DNA of 64,000 bases from an uncultured Oscillospiraceae bacterium (GCA_934667095.1 CAKULE010000002.1:93791-157790); one strand, 5' to 3'. Positions 33,063 to 42,089 are shown, numbered from the stretch's first letter. Notes: a model not told the origin generated them from the letters alone. Numbers and translations: made by a program.

Positions 33063-34718
33063 ATGTCCAACAAGCACGCGCACAACAAAAAGAACAGCTT
33101 CTTCGGCGGCGCGGCCATTCTGACCGCCGGCATCGTCGCCGTGAAGATCATCGGCGCCCTGTTCAAGATCCCCCTGGGCAACATCATCACTGATGCCGCC
33201 TTCTCCGACTTCAACACCGCCTACTACATCTATTCCCTGCTCATCATCGTGTCCACCGGCGGCCTGCCGGTGGCCCTGTCCAAGATGGTGTCGGAGGCCA
33301 ACGCTCAGGGCCGGGGCAATCAGGTGAAGAAGGTCTTCCGCCTGGCCTTCACCGCTTTCTGCATCCTTGGGGCCGTATCCATCAGCGTGATGCTCCTGTT
33401 CCCCCACCAGCTGGCCGCCCTGATGAACAACAGCCACAGCTGGTACAGCATCATGACGCTGGCCCCTGCCCTGTTCTTCATCTGCCCCCTGTCCGCCCTC
33501 CGCGGATATTTTCAGGGCCACTCCATCATGGCTCCCACCGCCGTGTCCCAGACCATCGAGGCTCTGTGCAAAATGGCCATCGGCCTGCCGTTGGCGGCCC
33601 TGCTGGTGTCCAAGGGGGTTGACGAGTCCATCACCGCCGCCGGCGCCATCGCCGGCGTGCCTGTGGGCTGCGCCATCGGCGCGCTGTACCTCTTCATCCG
33701 CTACCGCAAGCACCGGGCCTCCCTGCCGGAGTTCCACGACAAGCCCGATTCCTCCAAGCAGATCCTCTCCACCCTGCTGAAGCTGGCCATTCCCATCACG
33801 CTGGGCTCCTCGGTGATCGCGCTGGCCAACCTGCTGGATACCAGTATCATCTTCGGCCGGCTCCAGTCCGCCGCCGGGTATACCGAGGCGGAGGCCCGTC
33901 TGCTGAAGGGCGTGTACGACAAGGCGCTGGCCCTCTATAACCTGCCCTCCGCCTTTATGATCCCCCTCACCGCCAGCGTGATCCCCTCGGTGTCCGCCGC
34001 CCGGGCGGTGCGCAACTACAAGCAGGGCGCCAAGATCAGCGAGACCGCCCTGCGCACCACCGCCCTGGTGGCCTTCCCCGCCGGCGTGGGCCTGTTCTCC
34101 CTCGGCCAGCCCATCATCCGCCTGCTCTACCCCAACACCGATGTGGCGCTGGCCGGCTGGCTGCTGTCCATCCTCGGTCTGGCCGCCATCTGCGTGTGCT
34201 TCATGCTGGTGTGCAACTCCATCATGCAGGCCCACCAGCTGGTCACCATCCCCATGGTCACCACCATCATCGGCTGCGTGCTGAAGATCGTCGTCACCTA
34301 TATCTTCGTGGGCAAGCCGGAGATCAACATCAAGGGCGGCCCGGTGAGCACGCTGGTGTGCTTCGGCGTCATCGCCCTGCTGGACCTGTTCATCATCAAG
34401 CGCACCCTGCCCCGATCCCTCAGCTTTGTCCGCGCCTTCCTGAAGCCCGGGCTGGCCACAGTGGTCATGGGCCTCGCCGCGTGGGGCAGCTACGGGCTCT
34501 TCTCCAAGCTGCTGGTCCATATCTCCGCCTTCCAGACCGTCACGGACGGCGCGGCCACCCTGTCCTACACCGGCAACGCCCTCTCCACGGTGCTGGCCAT
34601 CGGCATCGCCGTGGTGCTGTACGCCGCCCTCATCATCCTCACCAAGGCCATTTCCGCCGACGATCTTGCCCTGATGCCCAAGGGTGACAAGATCGCCCGG
34701 GTGCTCCACATCCGTTGA
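33063..34718 (+). CDS. SpoVB/MurJ-type lipid flippase (oligosaccharide flippase family)
   Basis: 551-residue membrane protein with about 14 helices, starting KNSFFGGAAILTAGIVAVKI and containing GTYRAVSQ-like family positions such as RGYFQGHSIMAPTAVSQ. This is the SpoVB/YabM branch of the MVF superfamily, moving lipid-linked precursors for cell wall or spore cortex. The ATG at 33063 follows AAAGGTGGAG. With mazG and rqcP downstream it reproduces the yabM-yabN-yabO order of Bacillus. Confidence 0.9.
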   Translation: MSNKHAHNKKNSFFGGAAILTAGIVAVKIIGALFKIPLGNIITDAAFSDFNTAYYIYSLLIIVSTGGLPVALSKMVSEANAQGRGNQVKKVFRLAFTAFCILGAVSISVMLLFPHQLAALMNNSHSWYSIMTLAPALFFICPLSALRGYFQGHSIMAPTAVSQTIEALCKMAIGLPLAALLVSKGVDESITAAGAIAGVPVGCAIGALYLFIRYRKHRASLPEFHDKPDSSKQILSTLLKLAIPITLGSSVIALANLLDTSIIFGRLQSAAGYTEAEARLLKGVYDKALALYNLPSAFMIPLTASVIPSVSAARAVRNYKQGAKISETALRTTALVAFPAGVGLFSLGQPIIRLLYPNTDVALAGWLLSILGLAAICVCFMLVCNSIMQAHQLVTIPMVTTIIGCVLKIVVTYIFVGKPEINIKGGPVSTLVCFGVIALLDLFIIKRTLPRSLSFVRAFLKPGLATVVMGLAAWGSYGLFSKLLVHISAFQTVTDGAATLSYTGNALSTVLAIGIAVVLYAALIILTKAISADDLALMPKGDKIARVLHIR

Positions 34719-34771
34719 TTTTCGTTTTTTCCCATGATCATCAAGAAAACTCTTGCACAGCAGGTGAAAAT

Positions 34772-35566
34772 ATGGTAGATTTAGTTGGTAAAGCGCACTA
34801 CGATGTATCGGACCTCCGGCGCATCGTCGCCATTCTCCGGGCCCCCGGCGGCTGCCAGTGGGACGGAGAGCAGACCCACGCCTCCCTCCGCCGCAATCTG
34901 CTGGAGGAAGCCTATGAGGTAGTGGAGGCCATCGACGACGGCTCCACGGAGCACCTGAAGGAAGAGCTGGGGGACGTCCTGCTCCAGGTGGTGTTCCACG
35001 CCTCCATCGAGGAGGACGCCGGCCGCTTTGACCTGGACGCCGTGGCCGACGGAGTGTGCCGCAAGCTCATCTACCGCCATCCCCACGTGTTCGGGGATGT
35101 GAAGGTGGGCTCCACCGATGAGATCCTCTCCAACTGGGAGGAACTGAAAAAGGCCGAGAAGGGTCAGCAGACTCAGGCCGACGCGGTGGACGCCGTAGCC
35201 CGCTCTCTACCCGCGCTGTGGCGGGCAGAGAAGGTACAGAAGAAGGCCGCCAAGGTGGGCTTCGACTGGCCGGACGTGTCCGGCGCGCTGGACAAGCTGG
35301 ACGAGGAGATCGCCGAGGTGCGCGCCGCGGCCGCCGGAGACGGCGATGTGACGGAGGAGCTGGGCGATCTGCTGTTCTCTGCGGTGAATACAGCCCGGTT
35401 CCTGCACGTGGACCCGGAAATGGCGCTCCACGCCGCCAGCGACAAATTCGCAGCCCGGTTCCGCCTGGTGGAGCAGGAGGTGCTCCGCCGGGGCCAGCAG
35501 ATGGACAAGCTCCCCCTGAGCGAGCTGGACGCCATCTGGGACCAGATCAAACATCAGGCAACTTAA
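34772..35566 (+). CDS. mazG: Nucleoside triphosphate pyrophosphohydrolase MazG
   Basis: 264 residues with two MazG repeats. The first has LRAPGGCQWDGEQTHASL and the metal-binding EEAYEVVEAID/EELGDVLLQV; the second has EEIAEVRAA/EELGDLLFSAVN. It hydrolyses non-canonical or excess NTPs to NMPs and pyrophosphate. It lacks the SAM-methyltransferase-like N-terminal domain found in B. subtilis YabN. The start at 34772 follows AGGTGA. Confidence 0.93.
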   Translation: MVDLVGKAHYDVSDLRRIVAILRAPGGCQWDGEQTHASLRRNLLEEAYEVVEAIDDGSTEHLKEELGDVLLQVVFHASIEEDAGRFDLDAVADGVCRKLIYRHPHVFGDVKVGSTDEILSNWEELKKAEKGQQTQADAVDAVARSLPALWRAEKVQKKAAKVGFDWPDVSGALDKLDEEIAEVRAAAAGDGDVTEELGDLLFSAVNTARFLHVDPEMALHAASDKFAARFRLVEQEVLRRGQQMDKLPLSELDAIWDQIKHQAT

Positions 35567-35635
35567 AAGCGGCTTCCGCTTTAAGTGATACTCCCGCGGT
35601 CAACGCAGGAGAAACAAATGAGGAGGAATTTATCC

Positions 35636-35905
35636 ATGAATAAGGCTGAGCTCATCAATGCCGTTGCTGAGAAGACCAATCTGACCAAGAAGGATGCCGA
35701 GTCCGCTGTGAGCGCTGTGTTCGAGGTCATTACCGAGTCCCTCGCCAAGGACGAGAAGGTCCAGCTGGTCGGCTTTGGCTCCTTCGAGGTCAAGAGCCGC
35801 GCTGCCCGTATCGGCCGCAATCCCCGTACCAAGGAACAGATCAAGATCCCTGCTTCCAAGCTGCCCGTGTTCAAGGCCGGTAAGGCTCTGAAGGACTCCA
35901 TCTGA
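35636..35905 (+). CDS. hup: HU-type DNA-binding protein
   Basis: 89-residue nucleoid protein: MNKAELINAVAEKTNLTKKD, VQLVGFGSFEVKSRAARIGR and NPRTKEQIKIPASK are the canonical HU segments, the last being the DNA-binding arm. It acts as a dimer that bends DNA. A strong AGGAGG site and highly biased codons indicate high expression. It lies between mazG and rqcP, as in many Firmicutes, and has its own terminator. Confidence 0.97.
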   Translation: MNKAELINAVAEKTNLTKKDAESAVSAVFEVITESLAKDEKVQLVGFGSFEVKSRAARIGRNPRTKEQIKIPASKLPVFKAGKALKDSI

Positions 35906-35921
35906 GTCAGACACAATATAA

Positions 35922-35953
35922 GAGGCAGGGCGCCATGCCCTGCCTCATTTTTT
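35922..35953 (+). terminator. Terminator of hup
   Basis: GAGGCAGGG/CCCTGCCTC stem with a short loop and seven Ts. It ends 16 bases before the rqcP start, so rqcP depends on read-through or on a promoter within hup. Confidence 0.88.
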
Positions 35954-35969
35954 ATTAGAAGGTGATCGT

Positions 35970-36209
35970 ATGCGACTGGACAAGTGGCTGAAGGTTTCCC
36001 GCCTCATCAAGCGGCGCACCGTGGCCAATGAGGCCTGCGACAATGCCCGGGTCACCGCCAACGGCCGGCCGGTGAAGGCGTCCTACGACGTAAAGGTGGG
36101 CGACGTGCTGGAGCTGAAGTTCGGCGAAAAGGCCATCCGAGTGGAGGTGCTCTCCATCGCCGACATCGTGGGCAAGGCCGACGCCGGGGCCATGTACCGG
36201 CAGCTGTAA
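35970..36209 (+). CDS. rqcP: RNA-binding S4 domain protein RqcP
   Basis: 79-residue S4-domain protein (YabO/RqcP): MRLDKWLKVSRLIKRRTVAN and ARVTANGRPVKASYDVKVGD, where the S4 RNA-binding loop lies. RqcP works with RqcH in alanine-tailing ribosome quality control. Length and neighbourhood (SpoVB-like, MazG, HU) support the call. GAAGGTGAT precedes the ATG. Confidence 0.92.
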   Translation: MRLDKWLKVSRLIKRRTVANEACDNARVTANGRPVKASYDVKVGDVLELKFGEKAIRVEVLSIADIVGKADAGAMYRQL

Positions 36210-36260
36210 GGCGCGCCGCGGGCCCTTCCCCGCCTGGGGGACACCCCACTCAAAACCCTG

Positions 36261-36296
36261 AAAAAGCACCCCGCCGGAGCCCCGGCGGGGTGCTTT
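36261..36296. terminator. Bidirectional terminator at the end of the PyrDK operon
   Basis: A 15-base stem (AAAGCACCCCGCCGG with its complement) with T tracts on both strands, between rqcP and pyrD. It closes the minus-strand operon that starts at 43385-43414. Confidence 0.9.
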
Positions 36297-36304
36297 CGTC
36301 TGTA

Positions 36305-37231
36305 TCATGCCCTGTGGGCGCAGCCCACGATCTCCGTGAGGGAATCCAGACCCCTCTGCCGTGCGTACTCCTCTAGACCGTCCAGAATGACGGCCGCCGC
36401 ATCGGGGCGGACAAACTGGGCGCAGCCCACCCCCACCGCGGCAGCGCCCGCCATGAGGTACTCCAGGGCGTCCTCCCAGGTACGCACGCCGCCGCTGGCC
36501 ACAATGGGGATGCCAACGCTCTCATAGAGTTCCCAGGTGCGCAGCACACCGATGGGTCGGATGGCCGGACCACAGATGGGCCCCCGGACATTGCCCAGGG
36601 CCGGCCGGCCGGTACGCCAGTCGATTTTCATGCCCAGGGGGGTATTGGTGGTGTAGATAGCGTCCGCCCCGGCCTGCTCGATGGCCTGGGCCACCTCCAC
36701 AAAATTGGGGTAATTGGTGTTCAGCTTCACGAACAGGGGCAGGTCCACCTCCGCCCGAGCCGCGGCCACCAGCTCCCGGGCCGCCCCGGGGTCACGGCTA
36801 TAAAAACCTGCCCCGTGGGCCACATTGGGACAGGCGGCGTTCAGCTCCAGGGCGGCGATCCTGGCGCCCACCTCCCGCTGGAGCCGCCGGCACAGACCCA
36901 CATAGTCCTCCACGCTGTCGCCGCCTACGCTGACGATGATCTGATCCCGGTCAAGGGCCGCCATCGTCTGGGGCAAAACACTCTCCAGGTAGACTTCGAT
37001 GCCGGCGTTCTGCAAACCGATGGAGTTCAGCACGCCAGAGGGCACCTCACACACCCGCTCCGGACGGTTCCCCGCCCGGGGCGCGGGGGTCACGGTCTTG
37101 AGGCTCACGGCGCCGAAGCGGGAGAGGTCGGTGAGCTCTGCAAGCTCAAAGCCGTGTCCGGTGCAGCCGGAGGCGCCGAACACCGGGTTGCGGAATACCC
37201 CCCGGCCCAGCCTCGTTTCAAGGGAACTCAT
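36305..37231 (-). CDS. pyrD: Dihydroorotate dehydrogenase, class 1B catalytic subunit
   Basis: FMN enzyme interconverting dihydroorotate and orotate. The 308 residues begin MSSLETRLGRGVFRNPVFGASG and contain GVLNSIGLQNAGIEVYLE, ELNAACPNV, LFVKLNTNYPN, TTNTPLGM and PIVASGGVRTWEDALEYLM. The pattern is PyrDB, which couples to NAD through PyrK. The ATG overlaps the pyrK end by 14 bases, so the two subunits are coupled. Other de novo pyrimidine genes (pyrB, pyrE, pyrF) are absent; instead the operon carries a transporter, an amidohydrolase, a lyase and malic enzyme. That suggests it may run in the orotate-reducing, catabolic direction (inference). Confidence 0.92.
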   Translation of the reverse strand: MSSLETRLGRGVFRNPVFGASGCTGHGFELAELTDLSRFGAVSLKTVTPAPRAGNRPERVCEVPSGVLNSIGLQNAGIEVYLESVLPQTMAALDRDQIIVSVGGDSVEDYVGLCRRLQREVGARIAALELNAACPNVAHGAGFYSRDPGAARELVAAARAEVDLPLFVKLNTNYPNFVEVAQAIEQAGADAIYTTNTPLGMKIDWRTGRPALGNVRGPICGPAIRPIGVLRTWELYESVGIPIVASGGVRTWEDALEYLMAGAAAVGVGCAQFVRPDAAAVILDGLEEYARQRGLDSLTEIVGCAHRA

Positions 37232-37973
37232 GGAAGGCCACCTCCTCCGCTGCAAAGACAGGGCCGTCCTTGCACGCTTTCCGATATACCAGCCGCCCCT
37301 CTGCCCGGACGGCCACCGCGCAGCCCAGGCAGAGCCCGATGCCGCAGGCCATGCGCCGCTCCATGGAGATCTGGCAGGGTACGCCCGCGGCGGCGGACAG
37401 CCGCGCCACGGACTCCAGCATCCCCTCCGGCCCGCAGGAGAAGCAGCGGGATGCGCCCGTCAGGGCCTTCTCCAGGGCGGCGGGCAGTTCCGCCCGGGAC
37501 CCGGCGCAGATCATCTCCACCCGATCCCCGCAGGGGAACACCTCCAGCAGCCGCGCCTGCCGAAGGGGGGAAAACAGCAGCCGCACCCGCTTCCCCGCGT
37601 CCAGCAGCGCCCGGGCCAAGTAGCCCATGGTGGCCACACCCACGCCCCCGGCCACTAAAGTACACACATCGTCCGCCTCCGCCCAGGTGAAGCCATGGCC
37701 CAGGGGCCCCAGCACATCCACCTCAGTGCCCGCTGTCCAGCGGGTCATCAGCTCCGTGCCCCGGCCAACGGTGCGGACCAGCAGTGAGAACTCCGCCCGG
37801 CCATCGCAGTCGAAGATGCTGATGGGGCGGCGGAGGAAGGGGTCGGTACCGTCGCTCACCAGAACCTCCACGAACTGGCCGGGCCGGGCCCGAGAGGCCA
37901 ATTCCGGGCAGAAAAAGCGGTACAGCGTGTCCTGCTCTGTGACGGAACGGACCTCAAGCAATGTCGCAGTCAT
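37218..37973 (-). CDS. pyrK: Dihydroorotate dehydrogenase electron transfer subunit
   Basis: 251-residue FAD and [2Fe-2S] protein that connects PyrD to NAD(H). The FAD-binding segment is FLRRPISIFD, the NAD-binding one is VAGGVGVATMGYL, and the iron-sulfur Cys set is CGIGLCLGCAV plus a distal Cys in KACKDGPVF. Length is normal. It sits 10 bases after the malic enzyme gene on the same transcript. Confidence 0.94.
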   Translation of the reverse strand: MTATLLEVRSVTEQDTLYRFFCPELASRARPGQFVEVLVSDGTDPFLRRPISIFDCDGRAEFSLLVRTVGRGTELMTRWTAGTEVDVLGPLGHGFTWAEADDVCTLVAGGVGVATMGYLARALLDAGKRVRLLFSPLRQARLLEVFPCGDRVEMICAGSRAELPAALEKALTGASRCFSCGPEGMLESVARLSAAAGVPCQISMERRMACGIGLCLGCAVAVRAEGRLVYRKACKDGPVFAAEEVAFHEFP

Positions 37974-37983
37974 GCCGTTTCCC

Positions 37984-39162
37984 TCAGATGCGTGCCACGC
38001 CGGTGCGGCGGGCGGCCTCGGCCACGGCGGCGGCTACCGCCTTGCCCACCCGGGGATCAAAGGCGGCGGGGATGATATAGTCGGCGCTCAGCTCCTCGTC
38101 GGAGATGAGCCCGGCCAGAGCCTCGGCGGCGGCCAGCTTCATCTCCTCGTTGATGGCGCTGGCCCGCACATCGAAGGCACCCCGGAAAATCCCCGGGAAG
38201 GCCAGCACGTTGTTGATCTGGTTGGGGTAGTCGCTGCGTCCGGTGGACACCACCCGGGCGCCGCCGGCCTTGGCCTCATCGGGGAAGATCTCCGGCGTGG
38301 GATTGGCGCAGGCGAAGATGATGGCGTCCCGGTTCATGGTGCGCACCATTTCCGTGGTGACGACGCCGGGGGCGGACACGCCGATGAACACATCGGCCCC
38401 CACCAGCATATCCGCCAGGCTCCCCGGGCGGCGGGACAGGTTCGTGACCTTGGCCATCTCCTCCTTCACCGGGTTCATGCCCTGCTCACGGCCTTCGTAA
38501 ATGGCACCGTGGCGGTCGCAGAGGGTGATGTCCTTCACCCCGGCGGTCAGCAGCAGCCGGCAGATGGCGATGGCCGCCGCCCCCGCGCCGTTCATGACTA
38601 CCCGGACCTCCTCCTTCTTCTTGCCCACCACCTTTAGGGCGTTGGTCAGCCCCGCCAGAGTGATGACAGCGGTGCCGTGCTGGTCGTCGTGGAAGATGGG
38701 GATATCGCAGCAGGCCTTCAGCTTCTCCTCAATTTCAAAGCAGCGCGGGGCGGAGATGTCCTCCAGATTCACCCCGCCGAAGGAACCGGAGATCAGCTGA
38801 ATGGTGCGCACAATCTCGTCCACATCGTGGCTCTTGATGCACAGCGGGAAGGCATCCACGCCGCCAAACTGCTTAAAGAGCACGCATTTGCCCTCCATCA
38901 CCGGCATACCGGCCTCCGGCCCGATGTCGCCCAGGCCCAGCACGGCGCTGCCATCGGTGGCCACCAAGCACATATTCCACCGCCGGGTCAGCTCGTAGCT
39001 TTTGTTGATGTCCTTCTGGATCTCCAGGCAGGGCTGGGCCACACCGGGTGTGTAGGCCAGCGACAGATCCCGGGCGTTCTCCACCGGCACGGTGGATACC
39101 ACCTCAATCTTCCCGCGCTTCTCATAGTGCAGCTTCAGACTTTCTTCTGCTATGGGGGTCAT
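37984..39162 (-). CDS. NAD(P)-dependent malic enzyme
   Basis: Oxidative decarboxylation of malate to pyruvate with NAD(P)H release. The 392 residues have SLAYTPGVAQPC at the N-terminus, LGLGDIGPEAGMPVMEGK, EDISAPRCFEIE, FHDDQHGTAVI and the nucleotide-binding VVMNGAGAAAIAICRLL. This is the short bacterial form without a phosphotransacetylase domain. Within the operon it is flanked by the lyase and pyrK; the NAD(P)H it makes could be used by PyrK to reduce orotate (inference). Confidence 0.94.
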   Translation of the reverse strand: MTPIAEESLKLHYEKRGKIEVVSTVPVENARDLSLAYTPGVAQPCLEIQKDINKSYELTRRWNMCLVATDGSAVLGLGDIGPEAGMPVMEGKCVLFKQFGGVDAFPLCIKSHDVDEIVRTIQLISGSFGGVNLEDISAPRCFEIEEKLKACCDIPIFHDDQHGTAVITLAGLTNALKVVGKKKEEVRVVMNGAGAAAIAICRLLLTAGVKDITLCDRHGAIYEGREQGMNPVKEEMAKVTNLSRRPGSLADMLVGADVFIGVSAPGVVTTEMVRTMNRDAIIFACANPTPEIFPDEAKAGGARVVSTGRSDYPNQINNVLAFPGIFRGAFDVRASAINEEMKLAAAEALAGLISDEELSADYIIPAAFDPRVGKAVAAAVAEAARRTGVARI

Positions 39163-39209
39163 TTTTATCTCTCGCTTTCCATTTTATGATGTTTTCTGCG
39201 GCCTGTGGG

Positions 39210-40523
39210 TCACTTCCGCAGGCGCTTGGCCGTCTGGCGGGCCAGTTCGGGGCAGGAGCCAATATACCGCACAGGGTCCAGCAGCTCATGGATGCGCTCG
39301 GGGCTGAGGACAGCAGACACCTGCCCGTCCTTGCCCAGCTCCGCCTCAAAATTCTTGCCATTCCGATAGGCGTCCACGGCGATCTCATTGATGAGCTCAT
39401 GGGCGTTCTGCTTGCCGATGGTGCGGCCCAACTCCAGCATGACGTGCTCGGACTGGGTCAGCCCGCCCAGGCGGTCCAGATTCCGGCGCATATTGTCCTC
39501 ATTCACCTGGAGCCCGGCCAGCAGCCGGTCGGCCCGGTCCAGCAGCTCGGCGGCCGCCATGCAGGCGGCCTCTACGTGCTCCATCTCGCCCACGGAGTGC
39601 ATGATGTTCCGCTCGTGGTCCACCCACATCATCTCCTGCACGGCGGCGTTGTGGTAACGAAGGTCCCGGGCACAGCTCATCATGTGCTGGCTGGAGGTGG
39701 GATTGATCTTGTGGGGCATGGTGGAGGAGCCCACGATCCCCTTGGCGTAGGGCTCACTGACCTCGCCGAATTCCGTGCCCATCAGCAGATAGACCTCCTG
39801 GGCAATGCGGCCCAGGCAGCCGCCGATGAGGGAGAGCTCGCCGGTAAACTCCGCCAAGCGGTCCCGGCTGGCGTGCCAGGAGATGTTGGGCACGGAGAGG
39901 CCCAGGGTGGCCGCCATTTTCTTCTGAATGGCGGGGCAGTCCTCGCCGAAGGACACCATGGAGCCCACGGCCCCCGAAAGCTGGAGGGCGCAGATGCGCT
40001 CCCGGCTCTCGTCCAGGCGGGCGATGCAGCGCTCCAGTTCGTCGGCCCAGATGGCCGCCTTATAGCCGAAGGTGATGGGCAACGCCTGGATATTGTGGGT
40101 GCGGCCCATCATGATGGTGTCCGCATATTTCTCGCACAGGTCCAGGACAGAGGCCTGGATGGAGACCAGCTTCTCCCGGGTTAGCCCCATCATGGTCTTG
40201 ACGGCCAGCACCGTGCCCGTGTCGATCACGTCCTGGGTAGTGGCGCCCAGATGAATGTACTGGCCGCTCTCCGGGCCGGCGACCGCCTCCAGCAGCCGCA
40301 GCAGGGCCACCATGGGGTGATTGGTTTTCTGGTAGAGCTCCTCATAGTGGGTCAGGTCCAGCTTCTCCACCTTGGCCGCGGCGCAGATGTCCGCAGCGAT
40401 GTGCGCGGGGATGATCCCCAGCTCCGCCTGCGCTCCGGCCAGGGCTGCCTCTACCTCCAGCCAGCGGGTGAAGCGGCCGTCACGGGTGAAAAGGGCGTCA
40501 ACTTCCGGTTTGATAGGCTTCAT
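39210..40523 (-). CDS. Adenylosuccinate lyase / fumarase superfamily C-N lyase
   Basis: 437-residue member of the aspartase/fumarase superfamily, closest in pattern to PurB and carboxymuconate cycloisomerase. Landmarks are TNHPMVALL, IHLGATTQDVIDT (catalytic His region), MMGRTHNIQALPITFG and the signature loop GSSTMPHKINP with the catalytic Ser. It releases fumarate from an N-substituted succinate. By default it would be annotated adenylosuccinate lyase (purB), but no purine synthesis gene is nearby. Its neighbours (dihydroorotase-like enzyme upstream, malic enzyme downstream, fumarase divergent) suggest N-carbamoyl-aspartate or a similar compound as substrate (inference). GGGAGG precedes the ATG. 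Confidence 0.85.
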   Translation of the reverse strand: MKPIKPEVDALFTRDGRFTRWLEVEAALAGAQAELGIIPAHIAADICAAAKVEKLDLTHYEELYQKTNHPMVALLRLLEAVAGPESGQYIHLGATTQDVIDTGTVLAVKTMMGLTREKLVSIQASVLDLCEKYADTIMMGRTHNIQALPITFGYKAAIWADELERCIARLDESRERICALQLSGAVGSMVSFGEDCPAIQKKMAATLGLSVPNISWHASRDRLAEFTGELSLIGGCLGRIAQEVYLLMGTEFGEVSEPYAKGIVGSSTMPHKINPTSSQHMMSCARDLRYHNAAVQEMMWVDHERNIMHSVGEMEHVEAACMAAAELLDRADRLLAGLQVNEDNMRRNLDRLGGLTQSEHVMLELGRTIGKQNAHELINEIAVDAYRNGKNFEAELGKDGQVSAVLSPERIHELLDPVRYIGSCPELARQTAKRLRK

Positions 40524-40594
40524 AATCGCATTTCCTCCCAGTGAAAAAGGGTGGGGAGCAGCCCGGCTGGAGCCACTCCCCCGCACCGATTCTC

Positions 40595-41971
40595 TTACTT
40601 GCTGTTGTCGGCGGTCACGAACTTGCCGTAGCCGGGCACGCCGTGGACCTCGCCGTTCTCCATGACCACGCTGCCGCGCACAACGGTGTGCGTGACCCTG
40701 CCGTGCATCTTGCGGCCCACATAGGGGATGGTCTGGGTCTTGGTGTAGACCTTGTCGTGCTCGGTGATCTCCCACTCCTCGTTGAGGTCAACGATGGTGA
40801 AGTCGGCGTCGGTGCCCACCACGTTGGAGCCCTTGCGGGGATACATCCCGAAAGCCTTGGCGAAGTTGACGGAGGTAATCTCCACCAGCTTGTTCAGGTC
40901 GTAGCAGCCCTCATTCATGTGGGACACCAGCAGGTGGCCGAAGTAGTCCAGCATGGCGAAGCCTGCGCCGGTGTGCAGGGCGTCCTCAGGGTGGTACTCA
41001 TTGGGGGCGTGGGGCGCATGGTCGGAGCCCACCATGTCGATGACACCGTCCCGGATGCCCTGCCAGATCTTGTCCTTGTCGGGCTTGGCATCGTGGCCGA
41101 CGTAGATGTACTTGCCGGAGGCGATATCGTAAATCTCATCCGAGGCATCGATGGCGGGCATATACTCCATGCTGGACACGATGGTCATATCGCCGCGCTC
41201 CTTGAGCATCCGCACCAGATCCACATAGCCGGGCATCCAGCAGTGCATGGCGTACCACTTCATGCCGGTCTTGCGGGCAAAGTAGGCCAGCTGATAGGCG
41301 GCGCCGGTCATCTCCTCATCGGAGTACCAGCGGTAGCGGGTGTGCTCCAGGTCTACGGGGTGGCCCTCGGCCTTGACCTCCTCCACGGCGGCGTCAAAGA
41401 AGTTCTTGTCGAAGGGGTGGACGGAGCAGTACTTGCCCGCCTTGGCCACATCCTGGAATGCCTGGTAGATGCGGTGAGTATCGGTGGTGCCGGCGGAGGT
41501 GTTGTAGGGATAGGTGGCCACCTTCTCAAAGAGCTTGAACCAGGCGGAGCCGGCGTCGGCGATCTTCTGGACCTCCTCCCGGGGCCCCAGGGGGCAGCCG
41601 ATGGCGTTGAAGTCGATGATGGCACCCTTCCGGCCGGCCTCCACCTCCTGGAGGTAGTCCTCCAGGTTGGAGGGCACCGGCTTCACATTGGGCTGGGGGC
41701 AGACCATGGTGATGCCGCTGTGGGCGGCAGCCATGGTGCCGGTGGTGAAGTCCTCCTTGTGGGTGAGACCGGGATCCCGCAGATGGCAATGGCAATCAAT
41801 GAAGCCGGGCAGGACGTGCTTGCCCGAGGCATCGATCTCCCGGGCGCCCTTCATCTCCACGGAGGGGTCTGCCAAGACCGCGATCTTCTCGCCGGTGACA
41901 CCGATGTTCAGCTTATAAAAGCCCTGCTCGGTGTAGACGGTACCGTTCTTAATGACCAGATCAAAATTCAT
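40595..41971 (-). CDS. Dihydroorotase/allantoinase-like cyclic amidohydrolase
   Basis: 458-residue zinc amidohydrolase. The metal ligands can be followed: HxH in IDCHCHLRDPG, a probable carboxylated Lys in AWFKLFEKV, His in SVHPFDKN and YAMHCWMPG, and the catalytic Asp in GSDHAPHAPNEY. SDHAPH is the dihydroorotase type of the last motif. It is longer than ordinary PyrC (about 430). It would open a cyclic ureide ring, for example dihydroorotate to N-carbamoyl-aspartate. Allantoin or hydantoins are alternatives. The ATG at 41971 follows AAAGGA. It is second in the operon, after the transporter. Confidence 0.87.
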   Translation of the reverse strand: MNFDLVIKNGTVYTEQGFYKLNIGVTGEKIAVLADPSVEMKGAREIDASGKHVLPGFIDCHCHLRDPGLTHKEDFTTGTMAAAHSGITMVCPQPNVKPVPSNLEDYLQEVEAGRKGAIIDFNAIGCPLGPREEVQKIADAGSAWFKLFEKVATYPYNTSAGTTDTHRIYQAFQDVAKAGKYCSVHPFDKNFFDAAVEEVKAEGHPVDLEHTRYRWYSDEEMTGAAYQLAYFARKTGMKWYAMHCWMPGYVDLVRMLKERGDMTIVSSMEYMPAIDASDEIYDIASGKYIYVGHDAKPDKDKIWQGIRDGVIDMVGSDHAPHAPNEYHPEDALHTGAGFAMLDYFGHLLVSHMNEGCYDLNKLVEITSVNFAKAFGMYPRKGSNVVGTDADFTIVDLNEEWEITEHDKVYTKTQTIPYVGRKMHGRVTHTVVRGSVVMENGEVHGVPGYGKFVTADNSK

Positions 41972-42045
41972 AGCAATGGTTCCTTTCTGCGGGCCGGAGT
42001 AGATTTTATGGACGGGGCGGGCCGCGGTACCCCAAGCCATTGGGA

Positions 42046-42077
42046 GGGGGCGCCGCCGCAGCTGCGGCGGCGCCCCC
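42046..42077 (-). repeat. Perfect 32-base GC palindrome between transporter and amidohydrolase genes
   Basis: GGGGGCGCCGCCGCAG followed by its exact reverse complement. There is no T tract. It lies 12 bases after the transporter stop and before the amidohydrolase gene, where it could act as an mRNA stability or partial-termination element that lowers or raises the transporter message relative to the enzymes. Confidence 0.85.
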
Positions 42078-42089
42078 TGGAAAAACGAT

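Noticed and set aside
36305..37973. PyrK-PyrD as part of an ordinary pyrimidine biosynthesis operon
   Set aside because: It remains possible, but no pyrB, pyrE, pyrF or carA/B gene is adjacent and the operon partners are a transporter, a lyase and malic enzyme, so a catabolic role is preferred.
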